DNA from: Clostridiales bacterium
Lineage (GTDB): Bacteria; Bacillota; Clostridia; Peptostreptococcales; JAAYPU01
Assembly: GCA_012519645.1 (NCBI GenBank)
Contig: JAAYPU010000091.1
Coordinates: 1-6,553 of the forward strand
DNA: 6,553 nucleotides
Reading direction: 5' to 3'
In this document: piece after piece, positions 1 through 5,097 of the stretch
How the letters are laid out: every line of letters begins with the position of its first letter
Position numbering within the stretch: the first letter of the stretch is position 1
Made by a program: the position numbers and the translations under genes
Notes under the pieces: model-generated
Seen by the model: the letters and a program-made list of their open reading frames with translations, nothing else
Databases searched by the model: none
What the model was told of the DNA's origin: nothing

Positions 1-130
1 AACTGAAAACTGATAGTTAAGGTTGACTTTGCTTCTCAAAGTCTAGTATTAGAATAACACTTATACAAAAAAACTATAATAGTGAAATTTGTTATAAACA
101 AATTTCTTCATTATCTTTCAGTTGTCAGTT
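1..130 (+). repeat. Small intergenic repeat with inverted heptad ends
   Basis: The left end AACTGAAAACTGATAG (1-16) and the right end CTTTCAGTTGTCAGTT (115-130) are inverted copies that match at 14 of 16 positions. Each end consists of two near-identical 7-bp units (ACTGAAA/ACTGATA; inverted ACTGACA/ACTGAAA). Inside are two perfect hairpins: GACTTTG-cttct-CAAAGTC (25-43), and a 10-bp stem GAAATTTGTT/AACAAATTTC (84-93 with 97-106). No open frame of note is present. The layout resembles a MITE or other short palindromic intergenic element lying downstream of pth. The left boundary may lie outside the window, so a target-site duplication cannot be judged. The sequence at 11-43 is related to those at 4977-5000 and 6508-6539. 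Confidence 0.6.
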
Positions 131-161
131 TATTTCTGGCGAACATAATTCCCCTCTGCTT

Positions 162-195
162 CGGACTCCGGACTGAGAGAACTAACCACTAATCC
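162..195. repeat. Two short heptad duplications downstream of pth
   Basis: CGGACTC/CGGACTG (162-175) and CTAACCA/CTAATCC (182-195) are each a 7-bp unit repeated about twice. They sit in the spacer after the pth stop codon, beside the 1-130 repeat, and the segment is visibly richer in GC than its surroundings. They look like remnants of 7-bp microsatellites. No convincing intrinsic terminator for pth is present in 131-207: the CGG/CCG pairing is short and lacks a T-run on the minus strand. Confidence 0.4.
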
Positions 196-207
196 CTGTC
201 CTCTACT

Positions 208-762
208 TTAATTATATTCATTCATAGCCTTGTCTATACCCTCGGCGAGCCATGTTTCAACCGCCGCAGCGGCAGCCTCAACTGCTTTTCTCATCGCATT
301 TATTTCTTCCTTATGAAAAGAATCCAGTACATAGTTTGATAATTCTCGAGCAGGGTCTTTTCCTATTCCAATTCGTATTCTTGGAAAATCATCCGACACC
401 AAATTATAAATAATGGAACGCATACCATTATGAGTACCTGCGCTGCCCTTTTTTCGTATTCGTATTTTGCCCACTTCTACATCGATATCATCATATATAA
501 CGATCAGCTTATCAAGGCTTTCTTTATAATAGTCAACAATCTCTTTAATACTGTTTCCGCTGAGGTTCATAAAGGTCTGAGGCTTTACTAACAGTACTTT
601 CTCATTACCAATGGTCCCTTCCCCAAGGAGAGCCTTATGCTTGATTTTATTGATTTTTATATTATTCTTTTCAGCAATATGATCCAAAGTGATAAATCCG
701 ATATTATGCCTGGTATTTTCATATTTTTTTCCCGGGTTACCTAAACCTACGATTATATACAT
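208..762 (-). CDS. pth: Peptidyl-tRNA hydrolase
   Basis: This cytosolic enzyme cleaves the ester bond of peptidyl-tRNAs released by stalled ribosomes, recycling the tRNA and the peptide. The 184-residue product has the usual length of the bacterial Pth family. Visible motifs are GLGNPG at 6-11, TRHNIGF at 17-23 with the catalytic histidine H19, PQTFMNLSG at 61-69 (N66), YDDIDV at 90-95 (D92, the partner of the histidine), and GSAGTHNGMRSI at 106-117 (N112 in the tRNA-binding region). The start is an ATG preceded by GGGAG (771-775 on the plus strand) with 8 nt spacing. The gene follows prs at a distance of 148 bp, as in Bacillus, where it is called spoVC and ctc lies between. An alanine-rich stretch (163-167) lies in the C-terminal helix. 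The frame is intact. Assignment is secure; a dedicated promoter was not found. Confidence 0.98.
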   Translation of the reverse strand: MYIIVGLGNPGKKYENTRHNIGFITLDHIAEKNNIKINKIKHKALLGEGTIGNEKVLLVKPQTFMNLSGNSIKEIVDYYKESLDKLIVIYDDIDVEVGKIRIRKKGSAGTHNGMRSIIYNLVSDDFPRIRIGIGKDPARELSNYVLDSFHKEEINAMRKAVEAAAAAVETWLAEGIDKAMNEYN

Positions 763-765
763 TTC

Positions 766-852
766 TTATTCTCCCAAATTAAAGTATGCAAAAAATCCCG
801 AATAATTAAATGGCCTGACACGAGTAAAAACCAAAATACATTCGAGATTCAT
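766..852 (-). CDS. Possible 28-codon leader ORF before pth (speculative)
   Basis: An ATG at 852 opens a 28-codon frame (MNLECILVFTRV... ending FNLGE) whose TAA stop ends 3 nt before the pth ATG and which runs over the pth ribosome binding site. An AAGGTG sequence precedes the ATG by only 4 nt, which is close for a Shine-Dalgarno. The arrangement would suit translational coupling, but a frame this short can arise by chance and I recognise no family. It fills most of the prs-pth gap. Confidence 0.15.
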   Translation of the reverse strand: MNLECILVFTRVRPFNYSGFFAYFNLGE

Positions 853-910
853 TCTGCACCTTGTAATTCCTGATTATTTTTGATTGCAGATTATACATGG
901 TACAAATTTT

Positions 911-1870
911 TTATCGGCTGCTGGTAGTAAATAATTTACTTACAGAGTGATTGCTGTATATACGTGTAATAGCTTCAGCGAAAATCGGAGCAATAGAAAG
1001 AACTTTGATTTTATCCAACCTTTTCTCTTCTTTAAGAGGTATGGTGTTTAAAACAACCAGTTCTTCTATGGCAGAATCTTTAATTCTATTTATTGCATTA
1101 CCTGATAAAACCGGATGTGTTGCGCATGCAAAAACCTTCTTTGCGCCCATATCTCTCAATGCATTTGCTGCATTAGTGATAGTTCCGGCAGTATCAATCA
1201 TATCATCTACTAAAATAACATTTTTATCCCTTATATCGCCGATTACATTCATGATTTCCGATACATTTGCTTTCGGTCTTCGTTTATCAATAATTGCAAT
1301 AGGAACATTTAAAATATGTGCAAAGTTCCTTGCTCTCGTAACACTTCCTATATCCGGAGATACTACAACTACGTCTTCTAATTCTAAATCATGAAAGTAT
1401 TTACCTAATATAGGAACTCCCAATAAATGATCCACCGGAATATCAAAATAACCTTGGATCTGTGATGCATGCAAATCCATGCTTAAAACCCTGTTGGCAC
1501 CTGCAGATGTAATGAGATTTGCAACAAGCTTAGCTGTAATCGGATCCCTTGCTTTGGTTTTTCTGTCCTGTCGTGCATAGCCGTAATAAGGCATAACAGC
1601 AGTTATCCTTCCAGCCGATGCTCTTTTCATTGCATCTATCATTATCAATAACTCCATCAGATTGTTATTTACTGGTTCGCATGTGGATTGTACAATATAT
1701 ATATCTGCACCGCGCACAGTCTCATTAATGTCAACGGATATTTCACCATCACTAAAAACGCCCACAACTGCATCACCAAGTTTTTTACCCATACATGCTG
1801 CTATTTCTTCAGCCACTTCTACATTTGAGTTGCCTGCAAACACCTTGATTTCTCTGCCAAGATCTTTCAT
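911..1870 (-). CDS. prs: Ribose-phosphate pyrophosphokinase (PRPP synthetase, class I)
   Basis: The enzyme transfers pyrophosphate from ATP to ribose 5-phosphate to give PRPP, the precursor for purine, pyrimidine, NAD, histidine and tryptophan synthesis. The product has 319 residues, normal for the family. Motifs seen are FSDGEI at 39-44, PYYGYARQDRK at 94-104 (ATP-binding region), DLHASQIQGYF at 132-142 (Mg/ATP-binding signature with H134), DKRRPK at 195-200 (catalytic flexible loop, K196 and R198), and VDDMIDTAGT at 221-230 (ribose-phosphate/PRPP loop). The start is an ATG with GAGGCG about 9 nt upstream; that site overlaps the glmU stop codon, so translation is probably coupled. It lies 13 bp after glmU and is surely cotranscribed with it. 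PRPP is also the signal sensed by PurR, encoded two genes upstream, so the block links production and sensing of the same metabolite. Confidence 0.98.
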   Translation of the reverse strand: MKDLGREIKVFAGNSNVEVAEEIAACMGKKLGDAVVGVFSDGEISVDINETVRGADIYIVQSTCEPVNNNLMELLIMIDAMKRASAGRITAVMPYYGYARQDRKTKARDPITAKLVANLITSAGANRVLSMDLHASQIQGYFDIPVDHLLGVPILGKYFHDLELEDVVVVSPDIGSVTRARNFAHILNVPIAIIDKRRPKANVSEIMNVIGDIRDKNVILVDDMIDTAGTITNAANALRDMGAKKVFACATHPVLSGNAINRIKDSAIEELVVLNTIPLKEEKRLDKIKVLSIAPIFAEAITRIYSNHSVSKLFTTSSR

Positions 1871-1883
1871 TTGTAAATTCGCC

Positions 1884-3257
1884 TCATTCCTTTATTTTTT
1901 TCCTATCTACCCAGTTTTTAATGTGTTTTTGTTTTTCTCTCCCAATACACAATGCGCCATCCGGTACTTCCAATGTAACGGTCGTTCCAGCCGCTACAAA
2001 ACCCCTTTTCCTTACAGTTACCGGCGCTATAAGATTAACATTGCTTCCAATAAAGGCATCATCTTCAACGGTTATTTTGTTCTTGTTTTTTCCATCATAA
2101 TTGACAAATATAACTCCGCATCCTATGTTAACATTTTTCCCTACTTCTGCATCACCTATATAAGCCAAATGAGATGCTTTACTGCCATCACCGATAGAAG
2201 CATTTTTAACTTCTACAAAGTCACCAATTTTAACATTTTGTCCAATGCTGCTTCCGGGTCTCAAATATGCGAAAGGACCTATATTTGTCCCCTTTCGAAC
2301 AATACTATCTATAATAACCGAGCTTTGAATTTTAACATTGTCCTCAATAGTTCCATTTTCTATCCGGCTGTTCTGTCCGATAATGCAATTCTCGCCGATT
2401 ATGGTTTTCCCTTTCAAAATCACTCCGGGGTAAATAACAGTATCCATCCCGACTTCAACTTCTTTATCTATGTAGCAGTTTGATGTATCAATAAAAGAAA
2501 CCCCTGATTCCATTAGCTTTTCAACAATCCTCTGCCGCATCAACGACTCCGCTTCCGCCAGCTGTTTTCTTGAATTTACACCCATTATTTCCTTTGGGTC
2601 AGAAAGAGAAAAAGCTCCTATATCATATTTATTTCTGACACCTATTTCAATCAGGTCCGTTAAATAGTATTCATTTTGAGCGTTTCTATTATCAATATCT
2701 GCAAGATGCTTCTTTAATATACCTGCTTTGAAGCAATATACTCCTGAATTAACTTCTTTTATCAAAAGCTCATCTTCCGATGCATCTTTTTGTTCTACAA
2801 TCTTATTAACAAGACCATTGTCATCCTTTACAATTCTACCATATCCAAATGGGTTTTCAAGCTCTGCAGTTAAAATAGAGATGTCATGATTATTTTCTTT
2901 ATGATATCTCATAAAAGCTTTAATAGTTTCTTGCGTAATCAAAGGCATATCACCGCATAAAACAATTACATCCCCTGAATCAGGAATGCTGTCCTTAGCT
3001 TGCAAAACAGCATGTCCTGTTCCTAGCTGCTCTTTCTGAAGAACAAAGGAAACATTCATATCGGATAACTCTTCTTCAACTGCCTCGGCACCATTTCCGA
3101 TAACAACTATTATGTTTTCTATATGTGAAGATTTGACTTCCTTTATAACGCTTTCAATCATGCTCAAACCACAAACTTTATGTAAAACTTTTGGTATTTT
3201 GGACTTCATACGTGTTCCAGCACCTGCTGCCAATATAACAGCTGTATTCAACGCCAT
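1884..3257 (-). CDS. glmU: Bifunctional UDP-GlcNAc pyrophosphorylase / GlcN-1-P N-acetyltransferase
   Basis: GlmU acetylates glucosamine 1-phosphate with acetyl-CoA and then couples it to UTP, giving UDP-GlcNAc for peptidoglycan and teichoic acid synthesis. At 457 residues it is full length. The N-terminal uridyltransferase domain (about 1-230) shows LAAGAGTRMKS at 9-19, QLGTGHAV at 78-85, CGDMPL at 101-106 with the metal-binding D103, and GVNSR at 226-230 (N228, second metal ligand). A linker helix (about 231-250) leads to the left-handed beta-helix acetyltransferase domain with its many hexapeptide repeats (about 251-437), which carries RPGS at 333-336, ASHLAYIGD at 361-369 (catalytic H363) and NYDGKNK at 386-392. 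A basic C-terminal tail follows. The ATG start has AAGGGG 10 nt upstream. Both active sites look complete. glmU heads the glmU-prs-pth unit, downstream of a spoVG terminator. Confidence 0.98.
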   Translation of the reverse strand: MALNTAVILAAGAGTRMKSKIPKVLHKVCGLSMIESVIKEVKSSHIENIIVVIGNGAEAVEEELSDMNVSFVLQKEQLGTGHAVLQAKDSIPDSGDVIVLCGDMPLITQETIKAFMRYHKENNHDISILTAELENPFGYGRIVKDDNGLVNKIVEQKDASEDELLIKEVNSGVYCFKAGILKKHLADIDNRNAQNEYYLTDLIEIGVRNKYDIGAFSLSDPKEIMGVNSRKQLAEAESLMRQRIVEKLMESGVSFIDTSNCYIDKEVEVGMDTVIYPGVILKGKTIIGENCIIGQNSRIENGTIEDNVKIQSSVIIDSIVRKGTNIGPFAYLRPGSSIGQNVKIGDFVEVKNASIGDGSKASHLAYIGDAEVGKNVNIGCGVIFVNYDGKNKNKITVEDDAFIGSNVNLIAPVTVRKRGFVAAGTTVTLEVPDGALCIGREKQKHIKNWVDRKKIKE

Positions 3258-3333
3258 TTCTCACACACCCCTTATTATGTAGTAAACTATTTGCACACGA
3301 AAAATACTTTCCTATACCTGTATCAGAGCAGTA

Positions 3334-3407
3334 GAAATCTATGAATTAAAATTCATGATTTCCTTGCATAAGTTCGCCAACTATTTGCTTCGTAAATAGG
3401 GCGAGCT
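3334..3407 (-). promoter_or_regulatory. Two-hairpin structure in the glmU leader
   Basis: Two strong inverted repeats lie side by side between the spoVG terminator and glmU. The first (3371-3407) pairs AGCTCGCC with GGCGAACT (one wobble) and then CTATTT with AAATAG around a 7-nt loop and a 2-nt bulge. The second (3334-3362) pairs 13 bp (GAAATC/GATTTC and ATGAATT/AATTCAT) with one bulged base. Neither is followed by a T-run on the minus strand, so these are not intrinsic terminators. Ten bases from the first hairpin, GCAAATAGTT on the minus strand (3379-3388), recur exactly at 3285-3294, 11 nt upstream of the glmU Shine-Dalgarno. The structure could be a 5'-UTR regulator, an RNA stabiliser, or simply another palindromic intergenic repeat. 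It matches no riboswitch class that I recognise. Confidence 0.4.
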
Positions 3408-3449
3408 AATATACGAAAGCTTTTATTTTTCTTATTATGTTTCAAATAA

Positions 3450-3458
3450 AGTATAACA
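3450..3458 (-). promoter_or_regulatory. Candidate glmU-prs-pth promoter (extended -10)
   Basis: On the minus strand TGT precedes TATACT (-10 at 3455-3450), giving an extended -10 element of the TGnTATAAT kind. The hexamer 17 bp upstream (TTCCAC) is a poor -35. Its position just downstream of the spoVG terminator is what an independent glmU promoter would need. It implies a leader of roughly 185 nt that contains the two hairpins. Confidence 0.35.
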
Positions 3459-3484
3459 TTATTATTTATTTTGTGGAATAGTCC

Positions 3485-3519
3485 AATAAAAAAGAAACTC
3501 CTTATTTTGGAGTTTCTTT
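3485..3519 (-). terminator. Intrinsic terminator of spoVG
   Basis: On the minus strand AAAGAAACTCC (3519-3509) pairs perfectly with GGAGTTTCTTT (3501-3491) around a 7-nt loop. The 3' side runs straight into a T-rich tract (TTTTTTATT after GGAGTTTC). It begins about 20 nt after the spoVG stop codon. The plus-strand tail is weaker, so termination should act mainly on spoVG transcripts. Confidence 0.88.
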
Positions 3520-3539
3520 ATATGTATATGAGTCTTAAA

Positions 3540-3845
3540 TTATTCCTCTGCTGTAGCAAAAACACTATCTTCCTGTTCAGTCTCCATTTCATTTTTTGCT
3601 TTATCGTACTCAGAAAAAATAGCTTCTTTAATTTTATTCCTCGTTTCAGAATTAAGCGGGTGTGCTATATCCCTAAAATCACCTTCACCCATTTTTCGAC
3701 TTGGCATTGCAATAAATAATCCGTTTTGACCTTCGATAATTTTGATGTCATGAACAACAAATTCATCATCGAAAGTGACAGATACTATTGCCTTCATTTT
3801 CCCATCATCACTTACTTTTCTTACTCTTACGTCAGTTACATTCAC
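3540..3845 (-). CDS. spoVG: SpoVG family regulator
   Basis: SpoVG is a small nucleic-acid-binding regulator, first known from spore cortex formation and asymmetric septation in Bacillus and widespread in Firmicutes. The 101-residue product follows the family closely: TDVRVRKV at 4-11, FVVHDIKII near 29-37, NGLFIAMPSRK near 41-51, FRDIAHPLNS near 57-66, and an acidic, variable tail (EMETEQEDSVF...). The start codon is GTG, not ATG; it is chosen because the residues after it align with the usual MEVTDVR beginning and because AAAGGTGG lies 9 nt upstream. The yabJ gene found before spoVG in Bacillus is absent: spoVG follows purR directly after 118 bp. A sigma-H-like promoter lies in that gap and a clear terminator follows the gene, so it can be a single-gene transcript. 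Confidence 0.97.
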   Translation of the reverse strand: MNVTDVRVRKVSDDGKMKAIVSVTFDDEFVVHDIKIIEGQNGLFIAMPSRKMGEGDFRDIAHPLNSETRNKIKEAIFSEYDKAKNEMETEQEDSVFATAEE

Positions 3846-3854
3846 ACTGACACA

Positions 3855-3862
3855 CCACCTTT
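3855..3862 (-). promoter_or_regulatory. Ribosome binding site fixing the GTG start of spoVG
   Basis: AAAGGTGG on the minus strand is a strong Shine-Dalgarno 9 nt before the GTG at 3845-3843. No ATG start exists in frame nearby, so this site supports the GTG. Confidence 0.8.
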
Positions 3863-3922
3863 CAGTCGTTCTTAACTGTTTTTCTGATTAACAGATATAG
3901 ACAAAACAAAATTTTTTTAAAT

Positions 3923-3949
3923 ATTCTCCATATTTCGAAAATATCCTTC
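3923..3949 (-). promoter_or_regulatory. Sigma-H-type promoter of spoVG
   Basis: On the minus strand GAAGGATAT (3949-3941) fits the sigma-H -35 consensus RnAGGAWWW, and GAGAAT (3928-3923) fits the -10 RnnGAAT. From the AGGA to the end of GAAT is 25 nt, the same length as in the Bacillus subtilis spoVG promoter as I recall it. An A-rich run lies immediately upstream, as in that promoter. The -35 starts 15 bp after the purR stop codon, giving a leader of about 70 nt. Sigma-H control of spoVG is established in B. subtilis; its use here is inferred from the sequence match. Confidence 0.7.
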
Positions 3950-3963
3950 TTTTTTTTTGAAAA

Positions 3964-4767
3964 TTACAAATTTTTATTAGGATAAACGTAAATAACTCTG
4001 CTTTCTGTATCTACTTTTTCTAATGTTATTAATGAAATAAAATTATCCACACGCTTTTTTTCCGGACTATTCATTGAAATCAATACACCTATGCCGACAA
4101 CTTCAACCTGAAATTCTGTCAGTAAGTCTACCATTCCTCTGGAGGTTCCGCCGCCCTTCATAAAGTCATCAATAATAATCGCTTTACTACCCGGCTTTAC
4201 TGCTTTTTTCGACATAGACATTTTTTGTATTCTGTCAGTACCGGAAATATAATTAATGCTTACTGTAGACCCTTCTGAAACTTTACTATCCCTTCTGGCA
4301 ACAATTAAAGGAAGATTTAAAGCATCAGCTGTCATAAGTGCCAGTGGAATACCTTTTGTTTCGACTGTTACCACATAGTCCGCCTTTTTATCTAAGAAAT
4401 GGGTTGCAAATATTTCTCCTGCTTTTTTCATTATATACGAATCAAACATAATGTCAGAAGTATATAAAAACCCTCCTGCAAGGATTCTGCTCTCATCTCT
4501 CAATTTAGCGCAAAGCTCCTCTAATAAATTCTGAGTTTCTTCATCTGATGTGACAGGAATATACTTTACACCGCCTGCAGCACCGGGTATGGTTTCGATC
4601 CTACCCAATTTCATATTTTCCATAATTTTTTTTGCAATAACGATATCTTCGCTGATACTTGATTTTGCAGAATCTAATTTATCTGTAAAACTATTCAGTG
4701 AGAAAACCTTATTCGGGCGAGAGCTTAATATCTTAATTATCGCACCTACTCTTTCATTCCTTTTCAT
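3964..4767 (-). CDS. purR: Purine operon repressor PurR (Bacillus/Clostridia type)
   Basis: This DNA-binding repressor of purine synthesis genes senses PRPP, which releases it from DNA; it is unrelated to the LacI-type PurR of E. coli. The 267-residue product has an N-terminal winged-helix domain (about 1-72, ending PGAAGGVKYIP at 61-71) and a C-terminal phosphoribosyltransferase-like domain. The latter contains VETKGIPLA at 135-143, VARRDSK at 156-162, and the PRPP-binding signature IIIDDFMKGGGTSRGM at 197-212 (D200, D201). It is somewhat shorter than B. subtilis PurR (about 285). The ATG start has GGAGG 6 nt upstream. It is the first gene of the minus-strand block and divergent from murC. 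No clear terminator follows it, so some readthrough into spoVG is likely. PRPP synthetase is encoded in the same block. Confidence 0.96.
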   Translation of the reverse strand: MKRNERVGAIIKILSSRPNKVFSLNSFTDKLDSAKSSISEDIVIAKKIMENMKLGRIETIPGAAGGVKYIPVTSDEETQNLLEELCAKLRDESRILAGGFLYTSDIMFDSYIMKKAGEIFATHFLDKKADYVVTVETKGIPLALMTADALNLPLIVARRDSKVSEGSTVSINYISGTDRIQKMSMSKKAVKPGSKAIIIDDFMKGGGTSRGMVDLLTEFQVEVVGIGVLISMNSPEKKRVDNFISLITLEKVDTESRVIYVYPNKNL

Positions 4768-4809
4768 CAGAACCCTCCAAAAAACTGAATATTTTTTATC
4801 TATTATCTT

Positions 4810-4837
4810 ATTTTATTCGTTTTATATTATTTGTCAA
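4810..4837 (-). promoter_or_regulatory. Candidate sigma-A promoter of purR
   Basis: On the minus strand a perfect TTGACA (4837-4832) is followed after 16 bp by TAAAAT (4815-4810), about 40 bp before the purR ATG. Its -35 overlaps a possible plus-strand promoter at 4831-4856. Confidence 0.6.
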
Positions 4838-4856
4838 ACCTTGACTATGGTATAAT
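4831..4856 (+). promoter_or_regulatory. Possible extended -10 promoter toward murC
   Basis: TGGTATAAT (4848-4856) is a perfect extended -10. TTGTCA lies at 4831-4836 but only 14 bp from it, which is short, so the element would depend on the extended -10. It would give murC a leader of over 230 nt and would overlap the purR promoter on the other strand. Confidence 0.3.
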
Positions 4857-4890
4857 TTTTTTGCAGGGTGGGAATTATCGTTTTATTGGA

Positions 4891-4923
4891 TTGACAATAT
4901 ATAAATATTATTCATACTATAAT
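4891..4923 (+). promoter_or_regulatory. Candidate sigma-A promoter of murC
   Basis: TTGACA (4891-4896) is followed by TACTAT (4915-4920) at 18 bp; the better-looking TATAAT (4918-4923) is 21 bp away. It lies about 170 bp upstream of the murC ATG. A further TATAAT at 5008-5013 has no good -35. Confidence 0.4.
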
Positions 4924-4960
4924 AGGGATGAAATTTATTAAATTTCCTCAAATGAATCTT

Positions 4961-5000
4961 GAACAATAACAATTAATAATTAATGTTACTTTTGCAAAGT
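4961..5000 (+). repeat. Heptad repeat plus hairpin, third family member
   Basis: The units CAATTAA and TAATTAA (4970-4983) are tandem 7-mers. The following bases, up to ACTTT-tgc-AAAGT (a 5-bp hairpin within 4988-5000), align with 13-43 of the left-edge element: ATA-TTAA-GTT and then CTTT...AAAGT. It lies in the 330-bp purR-murC divergent region, which otherwise holds the candidate promoters and one perfect small hairpin GAAATTT/AAATTTC (4930-4946). I see no gene in 4768-5097. Confidence 0.45.
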
Positions 5001-5097
5001 GTTGCAATATAATACTATACCAAAGATTTTTGATTTTATTTTCTAAGAATAGATAGCATTAATATCAGACAACAGAAAGAGTATATAGGAGGCATAT

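Noticed and set aside
951..1394. Open frame on the plus strand
   Set aside because: It is antisense within prs, and no family is recognisable.
1662..2483. Long open frame on the plus strand
   Set aside because: It lies antisense to glmU and the start of prs, whose motifs are complete. The translation is rich in Ser, Phe, Tyr and Ile with no recognisable domain.
3471..3719. Plus-strand frame over the spoVG 3' end
   Set aside because: It crosses the spoVG terminator and is antisense to spoVG. The Phe/Leu-rich translation is typical of reversed AT-rich coding DNA.
3846..3963. Terminator after purR
   Set aside because: Only a weak 5-bp CTGTT/AACAG pairing without a T-run was found; the A/T runs there are better explained as flanks of the sigma-H promoter.
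4550..4855. Plus-strand frame with hydrophobic stretches
   Set aside because: It is mostly antisense to the N-terminal part of purR; its hydrophobicity comes from the complement of Lys/Asn/Asp-rich codons.
4805..4885. PurBox-like operators (AAAACGAATAAAA on the minus strand at about 4811-4823, AAAACGATAATT near 4873-4884)
   Set aside because: Each departs from the AWWWCCGAACWWT consensus, and they are direct rather than inverted and too far apart for the known paired arrangement.
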